The notes: generated from the sequence alone by a model not told the origin. A DNA stretch of 32,881 nucleotides from JBCDBD01 sp039184335 (GCA_039184335.1 JBCDBD010000037.1:1-32881); one strand, 5' to 3'. Shown: positions 15,923 to 24,467, numbered from the stretch's first letter. Made by a program: numbers and translations.

Positions 15923-17410
15923 ATGAAACGAAATGCAGTTTTCATAAGCACCTATCTTCTGTTGTATCAGTTTGTGTTTGCCCAAGATTTTGGGGATTAT
16001 CAGAAAATAAGAAAAGATAAGTTATTAAACGACCTTGAGATACTTTACCAAGCTTTGGACAACTACCATTCGGGTATGTATTGGTATACACCCAAAGATA
16101 GTGTTGACCTTGCTTTTGATGAGGTCAAAAAGAAAATTACCACCGATTTGAATGTTCTCGAATTCAATAGGTTGATTGCACCTTTGGTAGCACTTTCAAG
16201 AGAGGACCATACCAATATATATCTTCCAGAAAGCACTATGAAAAAGCTGGATACTGAATCGCAGTTTATGCCTTTGCATGTTGTCTTTCTGGGGACAAAG
16301 CTCTATTTGGCAAAAAATGGTTCTAATCATCAAGAATTTCCTATTGAAGGTATGGAAATTGAATTGATAAATGGGGAAAAACCGACTGCCATTGTCAATA
16401 AAATAGGATCTCTATTTGCCTCAGATGGCTTTATAAAGATTGTGAAGTTTAGCGATTTGAACTGTTTCAATTTTTCTAAATATTATTTCTATTACTACGG
16501 ACAAATAAATCAATTTGAAATCAAATTAAAACATCGGGATGACCCTTTGCTGCTCAAATCTTTAAAGATTCCGGAAATCAACAAAAATCTGGAAACAAGA
16601 TATCCAAACATCAAAATCAAAGAAGAAAAAAAAGAGCTATTGCAATATAAGATGCTACATAGTTCAATAGCGTATTTGGGCATTCATTCGTTCTCCAATT
16701 CGGACATCAGGGAAGCATCAAAAGAGAAAAAAATCAAGCCCTTCCTAAAAAATAGCTTCAGGTCAATTCACGAAAATAAAATCAGTACACTAATAGTGGA
16801 TGTCAGTAAAAATGGGGGAGGAACCGAGGGAAATGATGGATTGCTGTTTTCCTATTTGGGGGAAAACTACCAAAAGTATGTGAAGGTAAGGGCTAAAACC
16901 CAAAAAGCGATTCTTGACAATGAAACAGATGCGCCAATTAACCTAAAGACATTTGGATTCTTTGAAAAAACCCTTATGAACAAAAAAATGGAGGATGGTT
17001 CGTTGGAAAGAAGGGAATGGATCGGACATGGTCTGATGGCCTATAAAAAAGAACCCAAATACAAATTTTCTGGAAAGGTCTATATTATCATCAGCCCGAT
17101 TACATATTCTGGAGGAAGTGAATTCAGCAATATGGTGTACACCCGAGATCTGGCAACTTTTGTAGGTCAGGAAACTGGTGGGGGCTATTTAGGCAATACA
17201 AGTGGTTACAGTAAAGAACTGGTATTGCCAAACTCTAAGATTACAATAGATATCCCTTCGTTACAGTTTGTCATGAACGTTACGCCTAAACTACCATTTG
17301 GAAGGGGTGTCATACCACATTACGAAGTAATACCAACATATGAACAGTTTCTAAACGGAGAAAATGCTGCGCTAAAATTTATTTTGGAACAACTTGAAAA
17401 AACTGACTGA
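15923..17410 (+). CDS. Secreted S41-family peptidase-like protein
   Basis: From ATG 15923 the 495-residue product has a signal peptide (MKRNAVFISTYLLLYQFVFA), a helical N-terminal part, and the S41 core: IAYLGIHSFS, LIVDVSKNGGGTEGND, VYIIISPITYSGGSEFSNM with the nucleophile Ser at residue 396, then VGQETGGGYLGNTSGY and an LPFGRGVIPHYEV end typical of the family. C-terminal processing peptidases and tricorn-core-like enzymes share this fold; a PDZ domain is not obvious. The location is periplasm or cell surface. The eight in-frame codons before 15923 abut repeat copy B and are unlikely to be translated. Confidence 0.85.
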   Translation: MKRNAVFISTYLLLYQFVFAQDFGDYQKIRKDKLLNDLEILYQALDNYHSGMYWYTPKDSVDLAFDEVKKKITTDLNVLEFNRLIAPLVALSREDHTNIYLPESTMKKLDTESQFMPLHVVFLGTKLYLAKNGSNHQEFPIEGMEIELINGEKPTAIVNKIGSLFASDGFIKIVKFSDLNCFNFSKYYFYYYGQINQFEIKLKHRDDPLLLKSLKIPEINKNLETRYPNIKIKEEKKELLQYKMLHSSIAYLGIHSFSNSDIREASKEKKIKPFLKNSFRSIHENKISTLIVDVSKNGGGTEGNDGLLFSYLGENYQKYVKVRAKTQKAILDNETDAPINLKTFGFFEKTLMNKKMEDGSLERREWIGHGLMAYKKEPKYKFSGKVYIIISPITYSGGSEFSNMVYTRDLATFVGQETGGGYLGNTSGYSKELVLPNSKITIDIPSLQFVMNVTPKLPFGRGVIPHYEVIPTYEQFLNGENAALKFILEQLEKTD

Positions 17411-17666
17411 CTGCCCATCAAATCCGTTAAAGAATTGCTCACATCCATTCAATATTCCCATTATTGGTACTTAGGTAAAAACCACTGACCAAAATCCGAT
17501 AAATGAAATTTATAAAAAACCGTTACTCCTAATTTCCGCTCCTGAATATTGGTCGCCCTTATACAATATCAAGATTACGATAACTGTCTTGTGTTCTTAA
17601 AGGTTGTAACAAAATCGAAGTGTAACCGTCATCATCATTAAACTTTCGTAGCTAAATACACACTTG

Positions 17667-18185
17667 ATGAAATTTAAATTATTTTCTCTCGTTCCTTTGT
17701 TCCTTGTTCCTTTTTTACATGCCCAAACCGCTAAAGATCACGATAGCGCACTAAAACAAGTAATTGAAACATTCAGGGTATCAATAATTGAACACACCGA
17801 TGTTGACAAATTTTCCGATCTATTCTTACATGATTCCGTTACTTGGGCAGCAATCATAACGGGAGAAACAAAAAAAAGGGTACTTAAAAAGAGGCCTGAT
17901 TTTACATTTCTTGCTACAGACCATAAAAGCTTCTTTGAGAAACTAAAAGAGGGGAGTGAAGAGAAATTTTATGATGTCAAAATAGATGTGCGCGACGAAT
18001 TTGCAACCGTATCCTTTGATTACAGTTTTAGCGTAAATGCTAAAATTAAAAACTGGGGAACAGAATATTGGTCGTTGGTTTTAGTGAATAATACATGGAA
18101 GATAACAAGTGTCACCTGGTCACAGCATTTAGAACAGTTTGAAAAGTGCCCGTTTACGTCTGAGAATCTTTTTGAACTCAATTAA
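17667..18185 (+). CDS. Secreted NTF2-like (SnoaL/DUF4440-type) protein
   Basis: The 172-residue product starts MKFKLFSLVPLFLVPFLHAQ, a clear signal peptide, then an NTF2-like cone fold: a helix with ALKQVIETFR, FSDLFLHDSVTWAA, KKSFFEKL-type turn, FATVSFDYSFSV, and WGTEYWSLVLVNNTWKITSVTWS. NTF2-like proteins bind small ligands or act as isomerases; catalytic residues cannot be assigned. TTG 17664 precedes ATG 17667 directly; ATG is chosen. Long spacers lie on both sides, so it is probably monocistronic. Confidence 0.7.
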   Translation: MKFKLFSLVPLFLVPFLHAQTAKDHDSALKQVIETFRVSIIEHTDVDKFSDLFLHDSVTWAAIITGETKKRVLKKRPDFTFLATDHKSFFEKLKEGSEEKFYDVKIDVRDEFATVSFDYSFSVNAKIKNWGTEYWSLVLVNNTWKITSVTWSQHLEQFEKCPFTSENLFELN

Positions 18186-18347
18186 CTCATTTTCAATCTA
18201 ATATGATCTAATTGCCATTGCACATTACCAACAAAAAGACATTTATACTTGGTTGGCAGGTGATAGTGCCGTAAACACCTACATATGCTATGGACCCTTC
18301 CAGTAAATCAAAATAAAAAATAGCACTCAATAAATTTGTGCCCCCAG

Positions 18348-18405
18348 TCGTGCGATTTCACTATATTTCTATAAAAATCCCAAAACGGGATTAAACAGAT
18401 GATTA
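18348..18405 (+). repeat. Dispersed promoter-proximal repeat, copy C
   Basis: The core at 18361-18381 differs from copy A by one base. Weak similarity runs on to about 18405, including ATTAAACAGATGATTACAAA, against TTTAAACCAGTCATTGTCAC in copy B. It lies just before the DoxX pseudogene. TTGCCATTG at 18212-18220 precedes it in the same spacer. Confidence 0.7.
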
Positions 18406-18464
18406 CAAACCATGTAGCAATGGGCACTAAAATAGACTTTAGGTGGATCATAAGACCAATTGTC

Positions 18465-18917
18465 ATGGAAAGATGGCATACAAACGTACTGATAGCCATC
18501 CCAAGACCATTGGGAGGGTTATTGCTATGCTTTGAGTTTGGGTCAAGCAAGTTCGGTATGCCTTGGTCAACATCACAAGAATTGGGCTTGTTTCAAGTTG
18601 GCAGATTGGTTTCCTAAAGACGTTTCGAAATTTGGCTTTCCATTTGACCTGGCCCCAAGACTCTTTGCCTGGCTTGCTACGGCCACTGAGGCCATATGTG
18701 GATTGTTTTTGGCCATTGGACTCGGCACACGCATTTTGGGTGGGCTTTTATTGATCACGATGCTAGCAGCAATTTTTTACAGAAATGGCCAGAAGCGATG
18801 GAGTATGCAAGTAGTTGGCCTTTGCTACCGGCAGTTGATTTTTTGTGGATATCCATATATTGCCTTGTTCTAGGCCCAGGGAAATATGGCCTGGACTACA
18901 TAATATCAAGAAAATGA
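18465..18917 (+). pseudogene. DoxX-family membrane protein with two frameshifts
   Basis: Three frames joined give one DoxX protein of about 150 residues. Frame one from ATG 18465: LLLCFEFGSSKFGMPWS and LGLFQV. Frame two from about 18601: ADWFPKDVSKFGFPF, then LFAWLATATEAICGLFLAIG and LGTRILGGLL. Frame three from about 18779: LQKWPEAMEYASSWPLLPAV, then LGPGKYGLDYIISRK to TGA 18915-18917. The first break is one extra G at 18599-18602; the second is a T-run (18773-18778) one T short. DoxX proteins are four-helix membrane proteins linked to oxidative-stress and thiosulfate functions. ATG 18399 upstream is an alternative start. Real decay or sequencing errors are both possible. Confidence 0.8.
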
Positions 18918-18951
18918 AAAATAGTTTACAACGATGCCAAGTACCGCTATA

Positions 18952-19518
18952 ATGAAAAAAATTACCAACTCCCTTTCGCTGGTTTTTGTTCTTGGTGCAA
19001 CCCTTGCATTTGCCCAAACAGCAACAATCGATTTCGAATTGAACGGACGTGACAGCAACGATGTCTCAAAAAACCCATTCAAGAAATTCATTGGGGAATG
19101 GACCCTTAAAGATGGCGATTGGACCCAAAATTGGGGAAATGGTACAGAGACCATTAAAATTCCAAGGCACCACACCATAGCGAGCACGATCAATACAGAT
19201 AACAGTCTTTTGTCCATTATAGATGGCCCTGAGCCAAATGGCCACATATTCTGGTCTTATAATCCAAAGACGAAAGAGGTGTTCCATTTATCAAGTTTCG
19301 GTACCATTAGAGCTGGAAATGGCCAAGGAACCATAAATGAATACGGGGATGTGACGTTAAGACTGTCTTTTGAGGGAGAGCCTGAAGGCACTTATAGAAT
19401 CTATAACTACAAATGGATAAATGATACTACATACCATATGAAATCCGTACAGTATACACAAAACGATGAACCGACCGGTCTTTTCTATGAGGGCACATTT
19501 GTTCGAATTTTAAATTGA
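18952..19518 (+). CDS. Secreted beta-barrel-like protein (DUF1579-like)
   Basis: From ATG 18952 the 188-residue product has the signal peptide MKKITNSLSLVFVLGATLAFAQ. The mature part contains FKKFIGEWTLKDGDW, IFWSYNPKTKEVFHLSSFG, a TLRLSFEGEPEGTYR strand and FYEGTFVRI. The F-x-x-x-x-GEW start and the alternating strands ending in G-x-F-x-R suggest a lipocalin-type barrel such as DUF1579 or a nitrobindin-like fold. A heme-binding His cannot be confirmed. Function unknown. Confidence 0.6.
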   Translation: MKKITNSLSLVFVLGATLAFAQTATIDFELNGRDSNDVSKNPFKKFIGEWTLKDGDWTQNWGNGTETIKIPRHHTIASTINTDNSLLSIIDGPEPNGHIFWSYNPKTKEVFHLSSFGTIRAGNGQGTINEYGDVTLRLSFEGEPEGTYRIYNYKWINDTTYHMKSVQYTQNDEPTGLFYEGTFVRILN

Positions 19519-19567
19519 ACGCCTCGAGTTACGAGTAATCAATGCGACTGTTGAAGTAACATTTTTT

Positions 19568-19600
19568 ACTATTGGGACACCAATAGTAGCATCTATTTTG
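19568..19600 (+). promoter_or_regulatory. Hairpin/operator overlapping a possible promoter
   Basis: Perfect inverted repeat ACTATTGG-GACA-CCAATAGT at 19568-19587. TTG at 19572-19574 and TATTTTG at 19594-19600 are 19 bases apart, near the Bacteroidetes -33/-7 spacing, though the -7 box is one base short of TAnnTTTG. ATG 19609 follows. The inverted repeat would cover the -33 site, as an operator might. Confidence 0.35.
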
Positions 19601-19608
19601 AAGACCGT

Positions 19609-19875
19609 ATGAAGAACACTGATTTAAACCAGAAAACGACAGCGCAATTACAGTTGATTTTAAAGACCAACAAAGCTATTGCCTTAATACTGTTGGTTGC
19701 ATTATTGTTCTTCATGGCGTTGGCAATTTATGGCTTGGTCACAAAAGAGAACATATCAGCCTTTATAGCGTTTTTTGCAGTGGTATGTTCGTGTTGGTCA
19801 ATACTACCTCTACAAATTGGTATGGTAAAGAAAATCAAGGCCGAGTTGAAATCAAGATGTCCATCAGTTGAGTAA
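19609..19875 (+). CDS. Small two-helix membrane protein, unknown
   Basis: The 88 residues have a soluble N-terminus with LILKTNKAIALILLVALLFF running into the first hydrophobic helix (about 24-44) and a second helix at about 50-66 (SAFIAFFAVVCSCWSILPL), then a basic amphipathic end KKIKAELKSR. No family signature is certain. Both termini are predicted cytoplasmic. A well-placed promoter and hairpin lie directly upstream. Confidence 0.55.
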   Translation: MKNTDLNQKTTAQLQLILKTNKAIALILLVALLFFMALAIYGLVTKENISAFIAFFAVVCSCWSILPLQIGMVKKIKAELKSRCPSVE

Positions 19876-20054
19876 TATGTCCCTAATCTTGGAATTATAA
19901 GACGGGGCCCAAATGAAAATATCGGGGATTCCCACTACACAATGACTACAATTTGTGTTGATGAAAAAATGAAACTGGGTTTTTCGTGAATAAACAAAGC
20001 CAGCATGGTCCAAGATACGGCCATAAGTAAAAATGAACGTTCAATGAAACCAAC

Positions 20055-20663
20055 ATGTCTTATCAAAAAAGAACCCCTCACAAGAAAGGTGTATTCCTGC
20101 TCTTATCATTTACCGTTTGGGCCACCCTTGTTTTAAGGCAAGAAAATAAAACTGTTTTAATTGTACCGGCTAACTGGAATAGTGAATTGATTCCCTTTCC
20201 ATTGAAATTTGTACCTGAAATTGACTTTATAGGATTTGAAGATATCCGATTTGCACCAGGATGGTCCGATTCCACCAGTGAAGAATTCTGGACCTATCAT
20301 TTTACATGGTATATCGAAAAACAGGGAGCGATGATCCAAGCTATACTTACAAAAACCTTTGGGCTATATTATGATGGACTGGCAAAAGCAGTCTTAAAAG
20401 AACAATCAGATCGTACAGCTATAGGTCATTTAGATAAAACACAATGTTCGTTTATAAGGACAAAAGAAGGGTTTGATGGAAAAATAAGGGTTTTTGATTC
20501 TTTTTTCACAAAGAATTACATCATGCTCAATGTCAAGGTACGGGAAACATTATGTGACCAATCAAACAAGCAAATAATCTCGTTCGATATATCACCAAAG
20601 CATTTCAGCGATGAGGTCTGGAAACTATTTCAACATATAGAGATCATTGAAGTATGCAAATAA
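20055..20663 (+). CDS. Hypothetical exported protein
   Basis: The 202 residues start with a basic N-terminus (KRTPHKK) and hydrophobic GVFLLLSFTVWATLVL, a signal peptide or anchor. The mature part holds NWNSELIPFPLKFVPEID, GFEDIRFAPGWSD, EEFWTYHFTWYIE and SFDISPKHFSDEVW. The RFAPGW and W-Y-F-W-Y-x-E words match a conserved Bacteroidetes hypothetical family recognised by pattern only. No catalytic motif. Likely periplasmic. Confidence 0.55.
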   Translation: MSYQKRTPHKKGVFLLLSFTVWATLVLRQENKTVLIVPANWNSELIPFPLKFVPEIDFIGFEDIRFAPGWSDSTSEEFWTYHFTWYIEKQGAMIQAILTKTFGLYYDGLAKAVLKEQSDRTAIGHLDKTQCSFIRTKEGFDGKIRVFDSFFTKNYIMLNVKVRETLCDQSNKQIISFDISPKHFSDEVWKLFQHIEIIEVCK

Positions 20664-20849
20664 CAATCGTTATGTTATGGACAATCGGCTTGTGTACAGT
20701 CCATTAATATCTTTTTATCAAATGATGAATTGGAAAAATTGATATTTGGCTAAATTTCAGAGCAAAATAACGCGTCAAAAACAGTTGAAAAAGATGCATG
20801 CTTATGGATTTATTTGAAACATTGACCAACAAAAAATTTTAAATCCCTT

Positions 20850-21434
20850 GTGAAACTCCAAGACTTTATCATCAAATTGACCCCCATTTCAAATGCGAAG
20901 GCAGACCTGATCGCTTCCTATTTCAATGAAGAATTTATAGACAAGGGTGCTGTATTGATACAAGAAGGCAAAGCCAGCAAAAAATCATACTTTATCAAAG
21001 AGGGTATCGCGCGATGTTACCTTTACGACCATTTGGGCAACGAGATTACCACAAGATTCTATAGCGCGCCCGATTACCTGAACGATTACCGTTCTTTTTT
21101 TCAACAGCGGCCCAGTGAAGAAAACTATGAAACCCTTACCGTTTGTAAAGCCTGGACCATTGACTTTGAGGCCGTACAATATTGCTTTCACCACATTCCC
21201 GAATTTCGCGAATGGGGACGAATGCTATTGACCATGAACTATGTCGCAATGCACCAACAAATGGTCTCATTTCATAAGTATGATGCAACACAACGCTACA
21301 TCGAATTGTTAAGGCTCAGACCTGAAATTGTTCGAGAGGTTCCCCTAAAATACATTGCCAGTTACTTGGGCGTCACCAAGCACTCCCTGAGCAGGATACG
21401 AAAAGAAATCACACTTTCTGACCGCTCGGCCTGA
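20850..21434 (+). CDS. Crp/Fnr-family transcriptional regulator
   Basis: The 194 residues show an N-terminal cyclic-nucleotide-binding-type barrel (VLIQEGKASKKSYFIKEGIARCYLYDHLGNEITTRFYS) and a C-terminal winged helix ending VPLKYIASYLGVTKHSLSRIRKE, with recognition helix KHSLSRIRK. This is the short Bacteroidetes Crp type with no Fe-S cysteines. The Arg-Ala needed for canonical cAMP binding is not seen, so the ligand is unknown. GTG 20850 is the first start-like codon in frame. The membrane-protein gene follows 66 bases later on the same strand and may be its target. Confidence 0.88.
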   Translation: MKLQDFIIKLTPISNAKADLIASYFNEEFIDKGAVLIQEGKASKKSYFIKEGIARCYLYDHLGNEITTRFYSAPDYLNDYRSFFQQRPSEENYETLTVCKAWTIDFEAVQYCFHHIPEFREWGRMLLTMNYVAMHQQMVSFHKYDATQRYIELLRLRPEIVREVPLKYIASYLGVTKHSLSRIRKEITLSDRSA

Positions 21435-21500
21435 GAAGTTGCCATAGGGCAACTCAAATGCCCTTTGCCCTTACTTTTTTTGTGCCAACAATCAATGGTT

Positions 21501-22229
21501 ATGGAACTATCGGTAACACAGGTGCCCCTCTGGGTCTCACTCTCTTTCGGAATTACATTTACAACAATCCCTCCTATTTTAATTGCAAATGCAGCAAAGA
21601 AGGCATTGGGTAAAGAAAATCCATCTAACAGAAGCAATCTAAAGCGAAACATTGTATCATTCTATACCATATTCTTTGTTGTGATAGGGGTGCTGTCATG
21701 GTTCGGTGCATTTTCTGTAAATGCCCTACCACCCCATATCGTCACCTTTGCAGCCCTGCCCCTGTTTCTGTTCTATATATTGATCGTGCAGCGTAAAGCC
21801 TGGTTTCAATCCGTTTATGAAGAGATACGTACCGAACAATTGGTACAAATTCATATTTTCCGCTTTGTGGGAATCTACTTTTTTTTGGTCAATGCTTATG
21901 GAACGCTACCAGACACATTTGCCCTCGTTGGTGGTGCAGGTGATATCGTAACTGCAGTGTTGGCCATACCTACGGTCTACCTTTTAAAAAGGAAAGCCCG
22001 TTTTGCCAAGGCCATGGCATGGGGGTGGAACATCATCGGACTTGTAGACATCATTACCGTACTGACCACGGCTATTTTGATTACCAGACAGGCTATGGTG
22101 GGCCATGACCCGGGTGTTCAACAGTTCGGAACATTTCCCTTCAGTTGGATTCCGGCTTTTGCCCCTGCCACCATAATCTTCTTGCACATACTTATCTTTA
22201 AAAAATTGGTCAGCAGCAAATCGCTATAA
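21501..22229 (+). CDS. Multi-pass membrane protein of unknown family
   Basis: The 242 residues from ATG 21501 (21495 also possible) contain about seven hydrophobic helices: WVSLSFGITFTTIPPILIA, YTIFFVVIGVLSWFGAF, IVTFAALPLFLFYILIV, FVGIYFFLVNAYG, GDIVTAVLAIPTVYLL, a GWNIIGLVDIITVLTTAIL helix, and WIPAFAPATIIFLHILIF. Loop words PPHIV and GGAGDIVTA stand out. Similar proteins are known in Bacteroidetes but carry no function. It follows the Crp regulator on the same strand, suggesting a two-gene unit. Confidence 0.65.
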   Translation: MELSVTQVPLWVSLSFGITFTTIPPILIANAAKKALGKENPSNRSNLKRNIVSFYTIFFVVIGVLSWFGAFSVNALPPHIVTFAALPLFLFYILIVQRKAWFQSVYEEIRTEQLVQIHIFRFVGIYFFLVNAYGTLPDTFALVGGAGDIVTAVLAIPTVYLLKRKARFAKAMAWGWNIIGLVDIITVLTTAILITRQAMVGHDPGVQQFGTFPFSWIPAFAPATIIFLHILIFKKLVSSKSL

Positions 22230-22326
22230 GAAAAATCCGAAATAACACCGTACCCAAGATTATTATTCTACCAGACAGATTCACTTCATTTCGAAGGGCA
22301 ACTTCCAATGGTTCGATCCCATTGTG

Positions 22327-22334
22327 TACCTTTG
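22327..22334 (+). promoter_or_regulatory. Possible -7 box, near-leaderless start of crtY
   Basis: TACCTTTG matches TAnnTTTG. It ends four bases before ATG 22339, so transcription would begin at or within a few bases of the start codon. No clear -33 TTG at the right distance. Confidence 0.3.
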
Positions 22335-22338
22335 GACA

Positions 22339-23481
22339 ATGCCTGATTACGATTATATCATCATCGGTGCTGGTGCATCGGGACTTCTTTTAGCTGATGC
22401 CATGGGCAGTGATCCTTTTTTTAAGGATAAACGGATAGCGTTGCTCGAAAAAGCAAAAAAAAAAGAAAATGACCGTACCTGGTGTTTTTGGGAAAAGGGA
22501 CAGGGCCATTTCGAATCTATCCTTCATAAAAGTTGGCCCAACATCCACTTTGCCAGCCAACAGTTAAGGCAATCGACCCCGATCCATCCGTATACCTATA
22601 AAATGCTCAGGGGCATTGATTTCTATGAGCAATACCAAACCCAGATAAAGGCGTACGACAACCTTACCTTGATCACTGAAACGGTGACACGCATCGACGA
22701 AAAAAAAGATGCTGTCACAGTGACCACGAATTTGGGGTCATATACTGCAAAACAAGTGTTCAACAGTACCTTCGAGCGTAAAAAGCTGATGGAACAGCAT
22801 CAATATCCGGTATTGCAACAGCACTTTATAGGTTGGTTTGTTCAAACCAAACAACCTGTTTTTCAGATAAACGAGGCCACATTTATGGATTTTTCAGTGG
22901 ATCAGAAAGAAAATACACGCTTCATGTATGTGCTTCCGCTCTCTGAAACCGAAGCCTTGGTAGAGTACACCCTTTTTTCTGAAACCCTACTTGAAGAAAA
23001 AGAATATGAAGATGCCATAATGCTGTATTTAAAAGAAAGATTGCACATTCATGACTATACGGTCATTGCCAAGGAAAAAGGGATGATTCCAATGACGTGT
23101 TTTGATTTTCCCGCGCACAATAGCGCACGTGTATTACATATCGGCATTGCTGGGGGCTGGGCAAAACCGAGCACTGGCTATACCTTTTTTAATTCGACAA
23201 AACAAGTCAAAAGACTTGTCGATCACCTGAAACGGAAAAAGTCCCTTACAACGTTTTCGAGAAAAACCCGTTTTTGGTATTACGATCTACTGCTGCTAGA
23301 TGTACTTCACCAAGACAATGCCTTAGGGAGTCGCATCTTTGAATCGATTTTTAAGAAAAGAAAAGCACAACACGTTTTTAAGTTTTTAGACGAAGAAACT
23401 ACACTTTGGGAAGAATTTCAAATTATTAATGTTTGCCCAAAAAAGCCCTTTTTAAAAGCCTTGTTCCGTAGAATTTTCTAA
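22339..23481 (+). CDS. crtY: Lycopene beta-cyclase
   Basis: The 380-residue FAD-binding enzyme has the N-terminal Rossmann motif IIIGAGASGLLLADAM (about residues 6-21), the lycopene-cyclase DRTWCFWE motif near 47-54, FVQT-x-x-P, MDFSVDQ, FMYVLPLSETEALVEYTLF, GMIPMTCFDFP and GIAGGWAKPSTGYTF. It cyclises both ends of lycopene to beta-carotene, the precursor of zeaxanthin-type flavobacterial pigments. Membrane-associated. Five codons upstream from GTG 22324 are in frame but lack similarity, and a -7 box covers them. Its stop codon overlaps the stop of the convergent prenyl synthase gene. Confidence 0.92.
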   Translation: MPDYDYIIIGAGASGLLLADAMGSDPFFKDKRIALLEKAKKKENDRTWCFWEKGQGHFESILHKSWPNIHFASQQLRQSTPIHPYTYKMLRGIDFYEQYQTQIKAYDNLTLITETVTRIDEKKDAVTVTTNLGSYTAKQVFNSTFERKKLMEQHQYPVLQQHFIGWFVQTKQPVFQINEATFMDFSVDQKENTRFMYVLPLSETEALVEYTLFSETLLEEKEYEDAIMLYLKERLHIHDYTVIAKEKGMIPMTCFDFPAHNSARVLHIGIAGGWAKPSTGYTFFNSTKQVKRLVDHLKRKKSLTTFSRKTRFWYYDLLLLDVLHQDNALGSRIFESIFKKRKAQHVFKFLDEETTLWEEFQIINVCPKKPFLKALFRRIF

Positions 23482-24452
23482 ACCTGGCGATACATTAGAT
23501 CTTTTCCGAACTGGGCAAGCACTTCTTTTGCCGCTGTTGGCATTTCAAGGTGCTCTAAAATGCGATACGCCTTTTGGGTGTAGGCCTCAATTTCTTGTTT
23601 GGTCATTTTGGCCGCGCCACTTTCCTTAAAAATCGATGTGACCACCTTAACTTTTGACAGGGTATCATCGGGCTGTACCGCATAGAGGTCTTGCAATGAT
23701 TTTTTAGCTCCCGGGCTTGCCAATTCCAACGCCTTTAAATACAAAAAGGTTTTCTTGTTCTCGATAATATCGCCCCCTACTTGTTTGCCAAATGTATCTG
23801 CATCCCCAAAAGCATCCAAATAGTCATCTTGAAGTTGAAAGGCAATTCCCAAATGCTTTCCAAATTCATAGATCCCATTTTGGTTTTCTAGTGATGTGCC
23901 AGCAATGATTGCCCCCATTTTCATGGCGGCCGCCACAAGAACCGCTGTCTTGTATTCAATCATCTTTAGGTACTCGGCAATGGTGACCCTATTGCTTGTC
24001 TCAAAATCCATGTCATATTGCTGTCCTTCACACACCTGGATTGCCGTATGGCTGAACAGACCGAACAAGCGCCTTGACAAACTGTCATCATAACTTTCTA
24101 AAAATTGATATGCCTTGATCAACATGGCATCACCCGATAAAATACCAGTATTGACATCCCATTTCTCATGTACTGTGGTTTTGCCCCTTCGAAGTGGGGC
24201 GGCATCCATGATATCGTCATGTATCAGTGAAAAATTATGGAAAACCTCAATGGCCAAGGCCGCGTCCAATGCTTTTTCATGATTGCCCCCAAAAAGCGAT
24301 GTGGTCATTAAGGTCAATACTGGTCTGAGCCGTTTACCGCCCAGTTCCAAAATATAAGAAATGGGTTCGTAGAGTCGAACAGGCTCTTTGACTCTTATCC
24401 TTTTTTCTAGATGGGCAATAAATCTGTCCCGGTAAAATTCTACAGATTGCAT
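23478..24452 (-). CDS. Short-chain polyprenyl diphosphate synthase (FPP/GGPP type)
   Basis: The 324-residue enzyme has GGKRLRPVL, the first Asp-rich motif DDIMD (79-83) followed by RRG, and the second motif QLQDDYLD (209-213). Phe at 74, five residues before the first motif, favours C15-C20 products, suiting carotenoid precursor supply to the adjacent crtY. An essential housekeeping role is also likely. ATG at 24452 (reading MQSVEF) is preferred over an upstream TTG at 24482, since the -7 box at 24468-24475 would lie inside the longer form. The 3' end overlaps crtY by four bases. Confidence 0.92.
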   Translation of the reverse strand: MQSVEFYRDRFIAHLEKRIRVKEPVRLYEPISYILELGGKRLRPVLTLMTTSLFGGNHEKALDAALAIEVFHNFSLIHDDIMDAAPLRRGKTTVHEKWDVNTGILSGDAMLIKAYQFLESYDDSLSRRLFGLFSHTAIQVCEGQQYDMDFETSNRVTIAEYLKMIEYKTAVLVAAAMKMGAIIAGTSLENQNGIYEFGKHLGIAFQLQDDYLDAFGDADTFGKQVGGDIIENKKTFLYLKALELASPGAKKSLQDLYAVQPDDTLSKVKVVTSIFKESGAAKMTKQEIEAYTQKAYRILEHLEMPTAAKEVLAQFGKDLMYRQV

Positions 24453-24467
24453 TCGTTCAATTTTCCC

